A stretch of 64,000 nt of DNA from CAWATZ01 sp963784995 (GTDB lineage: Bacteria > Planctomycetota > Planctomycetia > Gemmatales > Gemmataceae), in the NCBI GenBank assembly GCA_963784995.1, contig CAWATZ010000003.1, positions 1,798,001 through 1,862,000 of the forward strand. Reading direction: 5' to 3'. The position numbers and the translations under genes were made by a program. Below the pieces are notes generated by a model. That model saw nothing but the letters and a program-made list of their open reading frames with translations. It had not been told where the DNA came from and made no database searches. Below are positions 33,518 to 42,564 of this stretch, one piece after another. Each line of letters opens with the position of its first letter. Within the stretch, counting starts at the first letter, position 1.

Positions 33518-34861
33518 ATGAATGACGTTGCTTCCCTGTGGGCCCGCTACGAACCGGATGCCAGGGCACCCGCACCCTGGACCCTCCGCCGCGTGGTTCA
33601 CCTGCACCGCCGCGCCGGCTTCGCAGCGACCTGGGCCGAGCTGCAGCGCGACCTCAAGGACGGCCCCGCGGCCAGCGTGGACCGCCTGCTGAAAGGGACC
33701 GCCTCCCTGCATTCGCCGCCGGAGTTCGCGGCCACCTCCGACCTGCTCGCCGACGCCGCCGTGGCCGCCGGCGAGATCGGCCGGCTCAAGGCGTGGTGGC
33801 TCTATCGGATGCTGTTCGGCCCCGATCCGCTCGGCGAAAAGCTGACGCTGCTGTGGCACAACCATTTCGCCACCAGCAACGGCAAGGTCCACGATCCGGC
33901 CAGCATGCGGCGGCAAAACGACACCCTCCGCAAGCACGCCCGGGCGCCGTTCGGGGAGCTGCTCAACGCCGCCGTGCGTGACCCGGCCCTGCTGACCTAT
34001 CTGGATGCACCGGCCAATCGCAAAGGTCACGCCAACGAGAACCTGGGCCGCGAGCTGATGGAGCTGTTCACGCTCGGCATCGGCCATTACACCGAGACCG
34101 ACGTGAAAGAGGTCGCCCGGGCCCTGACCGGCTGGACGGTCGAGGAGGGTGCCTTTGCCGATGTTGCCGCTCGCCACGACGACGGCGAGAAAACCATCTT
34201 CGGCAAGAAGGGCAAGTGGACCGGCTCGGACGTGATGCGGATTCTGCTTGAGCAGCCCGCGACGGCCCAGCGCATCAGCTTCCGCCTCTGCGAAGTCTTC
34301 TTCGGGGAAAAGGCCCTGCCTCCGCAAGCGATCCGGGAACTCGGCGAGGAACTGCACAAGCGGCAACTGGACGTGGCCTGGGCGGTGGAGACGATCCTGC
34401 GCTCCCGGCTATTCTTCGCCGACGCCAACGTCCGCACGCGGGTGCTGTCGCCGGTCGAGTTCGTGGTGGGCACGGCCCGGGCCCTGGAGATGTTCGACCC
34501 GGCACCCAGCACGCTGGCGCTGGCCGACTGGTGTGCCCGGCTGGGGCAGGACCTGTTCGAGCCGCCCAACGTCGGCGGTTGGCCGGGCGGCCGGGCCTGG
34601 ATCAATCCGCGAACCATGATCGGCCGGGCCAACCTCGTCAACGCCCTGCTCGACGGCCCCAGCGCGGGCCGGCGCGAGCCGTTCAACGCCGTCGCGCTGG
34701 CCGGCAAGCATGGCATGAAAGCGGATGAATTCGGGGTGTTCTGCACTCGGCTCCTGTACGGCAGCGACCCGTCCGATGCCATGCGCAAGCAGCTAACCAC
34801 CGCCCGGGATCGTCAGGTTGTGGCGCTGCTGCTGACGGCGCCGGAAGGACAGCTCGGCTAA
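33518..34861 (+). CDS. DUF1800 domain-containing protein
   Basis: A protein of 447 residues from the ATG at 33518 with a GAGG site. It matches the DUF1800 family throughout: WTLRRVVHLHRRAGFAATWAEL near the start, LTLLWHNHFATSNGKV, NENLGRELMELFTLGIGHYT, VKEVARALTGWTV and the C-terminal PPNVGGWPGGRAWI. DUF1800 and DUF1501 genes are almost always paired in planctomycetes and other bacteria, and this gene is followed after 20 bases by a DUF1501 gene. The function is unknown; a role in the cell envelope or polymer processing is commonly assumed from the partner's sulfatase-like fold. There is no clear signal peptide, which is usual for the family. Confidence 0.95.
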   Translation: MNDVASLWARYEPDARAPAPWTLRRVVHLHRRAGFAATWAELQRDLKDGPAASVDRLLKGTASLHSPPEFAATSDLLADAAVAAGEIGRLKAWWLYRMLFGPDPLGEKLTLLWHNHFATSNGKVHDPASMRRQNDTLRKHARAPFGELLNAAVRDPALLTYLDAPANRKGHANENLGRELMELFTLGIGHYTETDVKEVARALTGWTVEEGAFADVAARHDDGEKTIFGKKGKWTGSDVMRILLEQPATAQRISFRLCEVFFGEKALPPQAIRELGEELHKRQLDVAWAVETILRSRLFFADANVRTRVLSPVEFVVGTARALEMFDPAPSTLALADWCARLGQDLFEPPNVGGWPGGRAWINPRTMIGRANLVNALLDGPSAGRREPFNAVALAGKHGMKADEFGVFCTRLLYGSDPSDAMRKQLTTARDRQVVALLLTAPEGQLG

Positions 34862-34881
34862 TCAACCACGGAGATTCCCTC

Positions 34882-36045
34882 ATGCTCACTCGTCGCACGT
34901 TTCTGCGAACCACGCCCTTGCTGGCCCTGGCTCCGACGCTTCCGGTCTTCTTGACCAGGACCGCTCACGCCACCGAACCCGCGTCTGATGCTCGGGTCCT
35001 GGTCGTCGTGCAGCTGGACGGCGGCAACGACGCTCTCAACACCGTCGTTCCGCACGCCGACCCGGAGTACGCCAGGCTGCGTCCCCGGCTCAAGCTCGCC
35101 GCCAAGGACGTCGTCAAGGTCACGGACGCCGTTGGTCTGCACCCGTCGCTGAAGCCACTCAGCGGCCTGCTGGAGAAGGGCCAGCTCGCGGTCATTCCGG
35201 GCGTCAGCTACCCCAATCCGAATCGCTCCCATTTCCAGAGCATGGCCATCTGGCAGACCGCGAAGTTCGACCCCGAGGAACACAAGGGCTACGGCTGGCT
35301 AGGCCGGGCCCTGGACGCCGGCAGCGGCAATTCCGTCCTGGTCGGCGGCGGCGATACGCCTGTGGCCCTGCGCGGCCGGCGCTGCGCCGCCGTTTCGCTG
35401 ACCCGGCCGGACGACCTCGTTCTCGGCGATCCGGCGTTGGCGAAGGAAACCCTCGGCTCCGGGGGGACCGGCGACCTGCTGGACTTCGTGCGCCGGCAGG
35501 CCGTGGACGGCTACGGCGCCGCCGAGAAGATGGCGCGCCTGGCCCGCGACAGCGAAGTCGCCTATCCCTCCACCGCTCTCGCCGAACGGCTGCGCCTGGC
35601 CGCCCGGCTGCTGAAGTCGGACCTGGGTGCGCGCGTCCTGTACACCCTGCAAGGCGGCTATGACACCCACTCGGCGCAGAACTTCACGCACGCCAACCTG
35701 CTGAACACCTTCGCCGGGGCCGTCAAGGCGTTCTTCGCCGATCTGCAGCAGGCGAAGCTGGCCGATCGCGTGGTGCTGCTGGCGTTCAGCGAGTTTGGCC
35801 GGACCATCAAGGAGAACGGCTCCGGCGGCACCGACCACGGCACGGCGGGCTGTGTCTTCCTCGCGGGGCCCGCCGTGAAGGGCGGACTGATCGGCACCAT
35901 GCCCAGCCTGACCGACCTCGTCCAGGGTGAGCCGAAGATGACGCTGGATTTTCGCCGGATCTACGCGACCTTGCTGGATCAATGGCTGAAATGCCCGAGC
36001 GAGCAGGTCCTCGGCTCCAAGTTCGAGCCCCTGCCGCTGGTGTAA
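34882..36045 (+). CDS. DUF1501 domain-containing protein, Tat-exported
   Basis: A protein of 387 residues. It starts MLTRRTFLRTTPLLALAP, a twin-arginine signal (RRTFLR), so export in folded form is likely. The family motifs LVVVQLDGGNDALNTVVPHA, FQSMAIWQTAKFDPE, YDTHSAQNFTHANLL and FSEFGRTIKENGSGGTDHGT are present. DUF1501 has an alkaline-phosphatase/sulfatase-like fold, but no enzyme activity is established. The pair with DUF1800, 20 bases upstream, is the conserved arrangement. It is convergent with the uridine kinase gene, the two stops being only one base apart. Confidence 0.95.
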   Translation: MLTRRTFLRTTPLLALAPTLPVFLTRTAHATEPASDARVLVVVQLDGGNDALNTVVPHADPEYARLRPRLKLAAKDVVKVTDAVGLHPSLKPLSGLLEKGQLAVIPGVSYPNPNRSHFQSMAIWQTAKFDPEEHKGYGWLGRALDAGSGNSVLVGGGDTPVALRGRRCAAVSLTRPDDLVLGDPALAKETLGSGGTGDLLDFVRRQAVDGYGAAEKMARLARDSEVAYPSTALAERLRLAARLLKSDLGARVLYTLQGGYDTHSAQNFTHANLLNTFAGAVKAFFADLQQAKLADRVVLLAFSEFGRTIKENGSGGTDHGTAGCVFLAGPAVKGGLIGTMPSLTDLVQGEPKMTLDFRRIYATLLDQWLKCPSEQVLGSKFEPLPLV

Positions 36046-36046
36046 G

Positions 36047-36652
36047 TCAGGCGATCCGGGCCAGCAAGACCCGGATCGCCTCGTCATTGTGGAAGATCCA
36101 TGGGACAATCAGGTGCGCGTGGGCCCGGCTCGGCTCCACAAACTGTTCGTGCATTGGCCGAACCGTGGTGTGGTACTGCTCGGCCACCGATTCGATGGTC
36201 CGGCCACGCTCACGGATGTCCCGCAGCATCCGCCGAACAACGCGCAGGTCGGCCGGAGTATCGACGAAGACGCGGAGATGAAGCCGTTCCCGAATCGCGG
36301 GAACCGCCAGCAGCAGAATCCCCTCCAGGAGCAGCACCGGCCGCGGCTCAACCGCGATGGTCTGGCTGCTGCGCGAGTGGCTGGCGTAATCGTAGATGGG
36401 CCGCTCGACCCGCTGTCCGGCCAGGAGGCGATCGACGTGCTGGACGAACAGGTCGTTGTCCAGGGTATCGGGATGGTCCCAGTTGTTCAGGGCCCGCACC
36501 GATTCCGGCATCCGCTCGCGGTTGTGGTAATAGTGGTCGTGCGGCAGGAAGCTGATGCGATCACGGTGAGCGCTGCTCAGGATCTGTTCCACCAGGGTCG
36601 TCTTGCCGGACCCCGACCCGCCGGCAATCCCGATGACGAAGGTGTCCGCCAT
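36047..36652 (-). CDS. udk: uridine kinase
   Basis: A protein of 201 residues from the ATG at 36652 (MADTFVIGIAGGSGSGKTTL), preceded by a GAGGGA site. Walker A is GGSGSGKT (about residues 10-17). FLPHDHYYHNRERMPESVRA carries the Asp/Tyr-rich nucleoside-binding segment, and NNWDHPDTLDNDLFVQHV and PIYDYASHSR are typical of the uridine kinase/phosphoribulokinase family. VLLLEGILLL is Walker B-like. It phosphorylates uridine and cytidine in pyrimidine salvage in the cytosol. The length matches the family. A longer frame to 36799 has no support. The symbol is given on family resemblance; a related kinase of the same superfamily cannot be excluded. Confidence 0.9.
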   Translation of the reverse strand: MADTFVIGIAGGSGSGKTTLVEQILSSAHRDRISFLPHDHYYHNRERMPESVRALNNWDHPDTLDNDLFVQHVDRLLAGQRVERPIYDYASHSRSSQTIAVEPRPVLLLEGILLLAVPAIRERLHLRVFVDTPADLRVVRRMLRDIRERGRTIESVAEQYHTTVRPMHEQFVEPSRAHAHLIVPWIFHNDEAIRVLLARIA

Positions 36653-36840
36653 CGCTTGGTTCCCTCTTCTCTCTCGAACTCCCATCGCACACCCGCCCGG
36701 ATTCAGGGTAGAATCTACTCGCATCAGGAAGCGATTCAAGATGCCCTTTCCTGCAAAGGAAATGATTGCTGACCGAGGTTTGTGGAGTAAAATGGCCACT
36801 TCCTGGGCTCCGCGAGCCGCTCATGACGGAAGGAGAAGTG

Positions 36841-37443
36841 ATGGTAACCGCACTCAAGCTCGGGCCGGCCAATCATGGACGCCGACTTTCGGAAGAGGAG
36901 TTCCTGGCAGGGGACTACCAGGAAGGGTATCAGTATGAACTCATCGATGGGAAACTCTACGTGTCGCCACAACCCAATCCCCCCCAGAATGTTATCGAAG
37001 AGTGGCTTGGCTTCTTACTGACCACTTACACGAGACAGCATCGGGAGGTTGCGAATTACTGCAGCCACAGGGCTCGTGTTTTCGTTCCGGATCGAGAAGA
37101 CGTGACGACTCCGGAACCGGACCTGACCGTGTTCCGCGATTTTCCCCTGCACTTGCCCCTCAGGGACATTCACTGGGAGAATACCCATCCGCTCCTCGTC
37201 GTGGAAATTCTCTCCGACGATCCCGACAAGGATCTCGTTCGCAACGTGGAGTTGTACTTGCAAGTGCCGTCGATCCGGGAATACTGGATTATCGATACTC
37301 GGGAAGACCCCGATCAGCCAACAATGACCGTCCGCCGCCGCTGGGGCCGCCGTTGGCGTTCCCCCATCACCGTCGAGTTCGGCGAGACGTATACGACGCC
37401 GGTGCTTCCCGGCTTTGAACTGGTCCTCAACCACCGAGCGTGA
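36841..37443 (+). CDS. Uma2 family endonuclease-like protein, tandem copy 1
   Basis: A protein of 200 residues starting MVTALKLGPANHGRRLSEEE with a GGAAGGAGAAGTG ribosome site. It has the Uma2 (DUF820) features: YQYELIDGKLYVSP, the acidic TPEPDLTVFRDFP, LLVVEILSDD and the catalytic-like REYWIIDTRED. The fold is PD-(D/E)XK nuclease-like, but no activity or target is known, and these genes are highly multiplied in planctomycetes and cyanobacteria. The next gene is a close paralogue, and both keep the putative active-site acids. No other defence gene is nearby. Confidence 0.9.
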   Translation: MVTALKLGPANHGRRLSEEEFLAGDYQEGYQYELIDGKLYVSPQPNPPQNVIEEWLGFLLTTYTRQHREVANYCSHRARVFVPDREDVTTPEPDLTVFRDFPLHLPLRDIHWENTHPLLVVEILSDDPDKDLVRNVELYLQVPSIREYWIIDTREDPDQPTMTVRRRWGRRWRSPITVEFGETYTTPVLPGFELVLNHRA

Positions 37444-37468
37444 GCAGGCCCTGACGGAAGGAGAAGCG

Positions 37469-38083
37469 ATGGCGACCGCACTCAAGTTCGGGCCGGCCGA
37501 TCATGGCCGGAAAGTCTCGGCGGAAGAACTCCAGACCGCGGAGTACCAGGAAGGCTACTCCTACGAGATCATTGATGGGAGGCTCTACGTGTCACCTCTG
37601 CCCAACCTCCCCGAAGATTGCATCGAGAAGTGGCTTCTCTTCAAGCTGGGTGTTTACTCTCAAACGCACCGCGACGTGGTCAACTACGTCACGGATAAGG
37701 CTCGCGTCTTTGTGCCCGATCGCGAAGACCTCACGGTTCCGGAGCCAGACGTTGCTTTGTACAGGGATTTCCCCTTCCACTTGCCCCGAAGTGAGCGGCG
37801 CTGGGAGGACATCAGTCCGTTCCTCGTCGCGGAAATCCTCTCGTCGGATGCCGACAAGGACCTGGTGCGGAACGTCGAGCTGTACTTGCAAGTCCCCTCG
37901 ATTCGGGAATACTGGATTATCGATTCCCGGGAAGACCCCGATGAGCCGACGATGACCGTTCACCGCCGGCACGGCAGGCGCTGGCGTTCCCCAATCACCG
38001 TGCGCTTTGGTCAAACGTATACGACCAAACTGTTGCCCGACTTTGAGCTGGTCCTCAACCCCGAGGCTGATCCCCATGTCTGA
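37469..38083 (+). CDS. Uma2 family endonuclease-like protein, tandem copy 2
   Basis: A protein of 204 residues from the ATG at 37469 with a GGAAGGAGAAGCG site nearly identical to that of copy 1. It shares most residues with copy 1, for example YSYEIIDGRLYVSP, VPEPDVALYRDFPFHLP, FLVAEILSSDADKDLVRNVE and REYWIIDSRED, indicating a recent tandem duplication that included the ribosome site. Its stop overlaps the start of the DUF58 gene by eight bases, which suggests translational coupling. Uma2 genes are not usual partners of DUF58; the overlap may be accidental. Confidence 0.9.
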   Translation: MATALKFGPADHGRKVSAEELQTAEYQEGYSYEIIDGRLYVSPLPNLPEDCIEKWLLFKLGVYSQTHRDVVNYVTDKARVFVPDREDLTVPEPDVALYRDFPFHLPRSERRWEDISPFLVAEILSSDADKDLVRNVELYLQVPSIREYWIIDSREDPDEPTMTVHRRHGRRWRSPITVRFGQTYTTKLLPDFELVLNPEADPHV

Positions 38084-38975
38084 ACCGCAGGCTTCTCCCT
38101 CACCATTGCTCGATCCGCAAATGCTGGCCCGCCTGGAACAGCTGGAGCTGGTCTCACGCAAAATCTTCCTCGGCCGGATGAAGGGTGAACGTCGCAGCAA
38201 GCGCAAGGGGCAGAGCGTCGAGTTCGCCGACTACCGCAACTACGTCATCGGCGACGATCTGCGCTTCCTCGACTGGAACCTCTTTGCCCGGCTCGATCGG
38301 CTGTTCATCCGCCTGTTCATGGAAGAGGAAGACCTGCACTTCTACGTCCTGCTGGACAACAGCCTGTCGATGGATTTCGGCACGCCGACCAAGCTGCACT
38401 ACGCCAAGCAGATCGCGGCGGCCCTGGGCTTTATCGGCCTGGTCAACCTGGATCGCGTCCTGATCGAGTCCTTTAACAACCGCCTGACGCAGACCTCGCC
38501 GGTCCTGCGCGGCCGGCGCAGCCTGTGGCGGCTGCTCGACTTCCTCAACAAGATCGAGCCGGCCGGCCCCAGCGACCTGCGGCAGTCGCTGCGGACCTTC
38601 AGCCTCAAGTCCAGCGGCAAGGGCATCGTCGTCGTCCTGAGCGATTTCATGGACAAGGGCGGCTACGAGGAGGCCCTGCGCTACCTGATCGCCCGGCAGA
38701 TGGACATTTACGTCATTCAGATCCTGTCGCAGGAAGAGATCGACCCGGACATCACCGGCGATCTGAAGCTGGTGGACGTGGAGGACGACGACACGGCGGA
38801 GATCACCGTCAGCAGTGTCTTGCTGAAACGCTACAAGGAGAACCTGGAAGCGTACCGGGGGGCGCTGTATGACTTCTGCACGCGCCGCGGCGTGGCGTGT
38901 CTGTTCACGAACACGCAAGTTCCATTTGACCGCCTGGTGTTGACTTACCTTCGGCAGCGCGGTCTGGTGCGGTAG
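38076..38975 (+). CDS. DUF58 domain-containing protein
   Basis: A protein of 299 residues from the ATG at 38076, overlapping the Uma2 stop. The DUF58 core FADYRNYVIGDDLRFLDWNLFARLDRLFIRLF (given in two parts: residues about 50-82) and the VWA-like LLDNSLSMDFG, VVVLSDFMDKGGYEEAL and LVDVEDDDTAEITV are present. DUF58 proteins occur with MoxR ATPases and BatA/VWA membrane proteins in putative metallochaperone or envelope quality systems. A BatA/VWA protein follows at 39335, but no MoxR gene is in the window between 36 and 42 kb. The DNS(L)S motif may bind metal as in VWA domains. It is cytosolic. Confidence 0.93.
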   Translation: MSEPQASPSPLLDPQMLARLEQLELVSRKIFLGRMKGERRSKRKGQSVEFADYRNYVIGDDLRFLDWNLFARLDRLFIRLFMEEEDLHFYVLLDNSLSMDFGTPTKLHYAKQIAAALGFIGLVNLDRVLIESFNNRLTQTSPVLRGRRSLWRLLDFLNKIEPAGPSDLRQSLRTFSLKSSGKGIVVVLSDFMDKGGYEEALRYLIARQMDIYVIQILSQEEIDPDITGDLKLVDVEDDDTAEITVSSVLLKRYKENLEAYRGALYDFCTRRGVACLFTNTQVPFDRLVLTYLRQRGLVR

Positions 38976-38980
38976 GGGGG

Positions 38981-39226
38981 TTACCCTTGACCGTTGCCCT
39001 TGGCTGGCACACTCAGCGGTTCCAGCTTGACGATGTGCTGCAAGGACAGCTGGGTGAACCGCTCGAGGTTCTCCGGTTGGGCGCTTGCTGGAAAACCGAT
39101 AATCACGCTGCCAATCAGGACCATGATCATTTCCGGAGAACGGATGTCGAATGTCTCGCCGCTCGTAGTGAAGATCCGAAACGGCTCAAAGGGACGCAGC
39201 CGCGAACGGATTTCCGCTGGTGTCAC
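38981..39226 (-). CDS. small conserved hypothetical protein
   Basis: A protein of 81 residues from a GTG at 39226 with an AGGAGG site eight bases upstream, a strong sign that it is real. It begins MTPAEIRSRLRPFEPFRIFT and has TSGETFDIRSPEMIMV and GSVIIGFP. Small proteins of this layout (an N-terminal PFEPFRI or PFRPFR stretch, then a short beta domain) are frequent in planctomycetes. It is antisense-oriented between the DUF58 and VWA genes, which are otherwise expected to be contiguous. No function is known. It has no signal peptide. Confidence 0.75.
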   Translation of the reverse strand: MTPAEIRSRLRPFEPFRIFTTSGETFDIRSPEMIMVLIGSVIIGFPASAQPENLERFTQLSLQHIVKLEPLSVPAKGNGQG

Positions 39227-39334
39227 TGGTCAATCCTCCTGGATGGATTCCCGCCGACAAGCTCCGGCATTCTTGGTATTCTAGCAGAATCCTGGACGTG
39301 CCGTCCTCCCGGAACCGACAAGGAGCATTCTCTC

Positions 39335-41618
39335 ATGGCCAGCCAACTGCCTGTCTCCCGAATAGCCACGCGGGGCATCTGGTTCCCCCTGGGCCTGACC
39401 GTGCTGCTCCTGCTGACCCTGCCCGGGGTCATCCTGCTTCTGCTCAACCTGGTAGGCATGCAGGGCCGAATCAACGGCTGGCTCCGCGACAACTACAGCC
39501 TGACCTACCACATCGCCCTGCCCTGGTGGGCGACGCTTTTGCTGCTGCTCACTCCGGTGTTCCTGCTGCTGCTCTACTTCCTCAAGATGAAGCGCAAGCC
39601 GGTCCAGGTGCCCAGCACCTTCCTGTGGCGCAAGAGCATCGAGGATTTGCAGGTCAACAGCCTGTTCCAGTGGCTGCGCGACAACGTCTTGCTGCTGATC
39701 CAGCTGCTGATCGTCCTGTTCCTGATCTACTCCGCCATGTCGTTTCAGATCCACGGCAGCACGACCACCGGCCAGCACTACATCATCATGCTCGACAATT
39801 CGGCGAGCATGTCGGCGACCGACGTCCAGCCCAATCGGCTCGAAGTCGCGCGCCAGGAGGCGCTGCGTGAGATCGACCGGCACGGGGCCAGCGATCACGG
39901 CATGGTCATCGAGTTCAACTCGCGAGCCAGCATTCTTCAGCCTTACACCAACGACAAGGGCCTGCTGCGCAGCGCCGTGCAGCGCATCCAGCAGACGCAG
40001 CGACTGACCCGGATCGACGAGGCGCTTGCCCTGGCGGATAGCCTGGCCAATCCGCACAAGTCCTCGATGAACGCGGCCGTGGCTCCGGGGGACGCCGTCC
40101 CGGGCAAGGAACGGCAGTACGTGGACGTGCAGCTGGATGCCATCGCGGCGGCGGTCCACCTGTTCACCGATGGCGGCTTCGGCGACGGCGGCAACTTCCG
40201 CGCCGGCAACCTGGACCTGCATTATCACCGCATCGGCCAGCCGGGCACCGACGTCAACAACGTCGGCCTGGTGGCGCTCGAACGCGGTGCGCGATTCGGA
40301 GGACCCCAGCCAGGTGCAGGTCTTCGCCCGGGTGCTGAACTTCCGCAAGGATCCGGTCAGGTGCCGGCTGGAGCTGAAATGGCGGATCTGGGGCCGCGAC
40401 GACTTCAAGCTCAAGGACAACGAGGTGAGCCTCAAGGGCCGGACCGTCACTCCCGGCGATCCGGAGAAGAACGAGCCTGAGGTCGATGCGCCGGGCGAGG
40501 CAGTCGTCACCTTCGACTTGCCTGATCTGGAAGAGGGGACGATGGTCCTCATCCAGGCGAAGCTGGAGGGGGTGCGCGACGTCTTTCCGCTGGATGACGA
40601 GGCCTTCCTGGTGCTGGGCGTGGTCCGCAAGGCCCGCGTGCTGATCGCCACGCCCGGCAACGAGATCCTGCACGATTTCTTCGATCAGGAAGCGACCACG
40701 AAAGTGGCCAACGTCCAGTACGTCAAGCCGGAGGAGCTGAAGGACGAGGCCAGGTACGGCCGGCCGGCCCGCGATGGTGCGTTCGACCTGGTGATTTTCG
40801 ACCGCTGCGCTCCGGAGAGCGAGGACGCCTTGCCGCTGGGCAACACGTTCTTCATCGACAGCGTGCCACCGCCCTGGAAACGCAGCGAGATGCCGCCGCT
40901 GACCAAAGTGGCCATCCGCAACCCCGCCTCGAAGCATCCGCTGATGCAGAACCTCACCGCCCTGGACGAGATCGCCTTTGGCGGCGCGTTCCGCTTCGAG
41001 CTGGACCCGCGCAAAGACCCCCGGGTGCCGCCCAAAACGCCGCGCTTGCTGGAGTGCGACAAGGACACGGCCGTGCTGTTCGCCCTGAGCCGGCGCTCCT
41101 TCACCGACCTGGTGCTGGCCTTCCCGCTGGTCAACAGCAAGGGCGAATGGGCCACGACCTGGAACCTGAAGCTGAGCTTTCCGCTGTTCCTGCGTAACGT
41201 CCTGCTGCGGCTGGGCAACGTCAGTGAAGCCTCCGCCGAGGAGTCGCTGTCGCCGGGGACGCCGCGCGTGCTGCGGCCGGACAGCTCGGTCAAGGAGATC
41301 TTTGTCACCGGCCCGTCGGACAAGGTCGCCCGGCCGATCAACCGCAACGCCCAGGCGAACTTTGTATATAACGACACGGAGCGCGTCGGCGTCTACGCGG
41401 TGCGCTGGCAAGGAGGCGAACAGGCTTTCACGGTCAACCTGCTCGACGCCGACGAGAGCAACGTCCAGCCGCGCGACGCCGTGCAGATCGGGGCCCAGGA
41501 GCTGAAGGCCGGGCCCTCCCGGGGTCAGCCGCGCGACACCTGGAAATGGTGGGCCGTGGCCGCGCTGGTGCTGCTGACCCTGGAATGGGTCTTCTACCAT
41601 CGCCGCTTTTACAGTTGA
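39335..41618 (+). CDS. BatA/VWA-domain membrane protein (one-base frameshift near 40283)
   Basis: The ATG at 39335 begins MASQLPVSRIATRGIWFPLG. Three hydrophobic segments follow (about residues 15-42, 62-85 and 112-132). A VWA domain with MIDAS DNSAS (IIMLDNSASMSATDVQPNRL) comes next. The frame breaks near 40283, where one extra C separates VGLVALE from AVRDSEDPSQVQVFARVLN. The rest (VVTFDLPDLEEGTMVLIQAK; GVVRKARVLIATPGNEILHD) ends with a membrane helix (WWAVAALVLLTLEWVFYHRR) at the C-terminus. The total is about 760 residues, typical for BatA-type proteins that pair with DUF58. It may monitor or assist envelope proteins. The stop at 41618 is followed after 10 bases by a methyltransferase. 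The break is probably a sequence error, since both sides are well conserved in character. Confidence 0.85.
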
Positions 41619-41628
41619 CGGAACTTCC

Positions 41629-42333
41629 ATGAACGCCGTGCCCCCGGAGCCGTCTGCCGAGTACCGTCGCTTCATCCAGAAACACTATGACGGAGTTCCC
41701 GGAGCGCTCACGGCGGTCACCGGCCTGGTCACCGGCCACGAGGCCCTCGCCGGCCGCCTGATCCGTCCCGAAGGCTTCGACGTTCGCGGCTGCAAACGCA
41801 TCCTCGACGCGGCCTGCGGCAATGGCCGCTACTCGCGCTTCCTGCTGGGCCGTGCGGACCCCGATGCAATCATCACCGCGTTCGATCTGTCGCCGCGCAT
41901 GCTGCAGCGGGCCCGCCAACGCTTGCGCTCCGAGCGCGTCAGCCATGCGGTGGCCGACCTGACCAGGCTGCCCTACGCCGACGATGCCTTCGACGCTATC
42001 GTTTGCGGCTGGGTGCTGGAACATCTGCCGAGCCCGGTGCCGGGACTGCGCGAGCTGGCGCGGGTGCTGCGACCCGGAGGCAAGCTGCTCCTGCTGACAA
42101 CCGAGAACACCACGCTGGGAGCAATGTGCGGTTGGTTGTGGCACTGCCGGACGTATGGGCGGGAGGAGCTGCAGGAGGCGTGCCAGGAGTGCGGACTGGG
42201 CTGGGAACGTGAGCTGTGGTTCTCGCGGCTGCACCGCTGGCTGAAGCTGGGGGGGATCATTGTTGAATTGAAGAAGAAAGAACTCACCACAGAGGACACA
42301 GAGGACACAGAGAAGACAACAAAGGAACACTAA
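41629..42333 (+). CDS. class I SAM-dependent methyltransferase (methyltransf_11 type)
   Basis: A protein of 234 residues. Motif I is ILDAACGNGRYSRFLLG, motif II VSHAVADLTRLPYADDAFDA and motif III LRPGGKLLLLTTEN, as in small-molecule methyltransferases of the UbiE/methyltransf_11 type. The N-terminus YRRFIQKHYDGVPGALTAVT suggests a family acting on lipids or quinones, without certainty. The last 18 residues (ELTTEDTEDTEKTTKEH) are encoded by the left arm of an inserted inverted repeat, so the original C-terminus was probably around IIVELKKK. It follows the VWA gene by 10 bases. Confidence 0.88.
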   Translation: MNAVPPEPSAEYRRFIQKHYDGVPGALTAVTGLVTGHEALAGRLIRPEGFDVRGCKRILDAACGNGRYSRFLLGRADPDAIITAFDLSPRMLQRARQRLRSERVSHAVADLTRLPYADDAFDAIVCGWVLEHLPSPVPGLRELARVLRPGGKLLLLTTENTTLGAMCGWLWHCRTYGREELQEACQECGLGWERELWFSRLHRWLKLGGIIVELKKKELTTEDTEDTEKTTKEH

Positions 42334-42470
42334 TCCGCGCTAATCTTCGCTAATAGAAGGAAGGAAACCCGTATTCCGATTAGTGTGGATCAGCGTTGAT
42401 TAGTGTTCCGAGCAATGATTCTTTTTGCAGTCTTCTCTGTGTCCTCTGTGTCCTCTGTGGTGAGTTCTTC
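42277..42470. repeat. large nested inverted repeat, MITE-like
   Basis: The outer arms, about 42 bases each, end at 42277 and 42470 and contain CCACAGAGGACACAGAGGAC and its complement. An inner pair, CACTAATCCGCGCTAATCTT around 42328 and ATTAGTGTGGATCAGCGTTG around 42379, is also inverted, with imperfect pairing. The left arm extends the reading frame of the upstream methyltransferase. No transposase is present, so it may be a non-autonomous element or an extended REP-like repeat. Confidence 0.8.
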
Positions 42471-42564
42471 TAGCGCGAACGGCGAGGATGCCGTTCGTGT
42501 CTGCCCGTGGGGTGCGCCCGTTGTAGGGGCGGACCATACCATTTGCCCGCGAAGGAGTTTTCTC

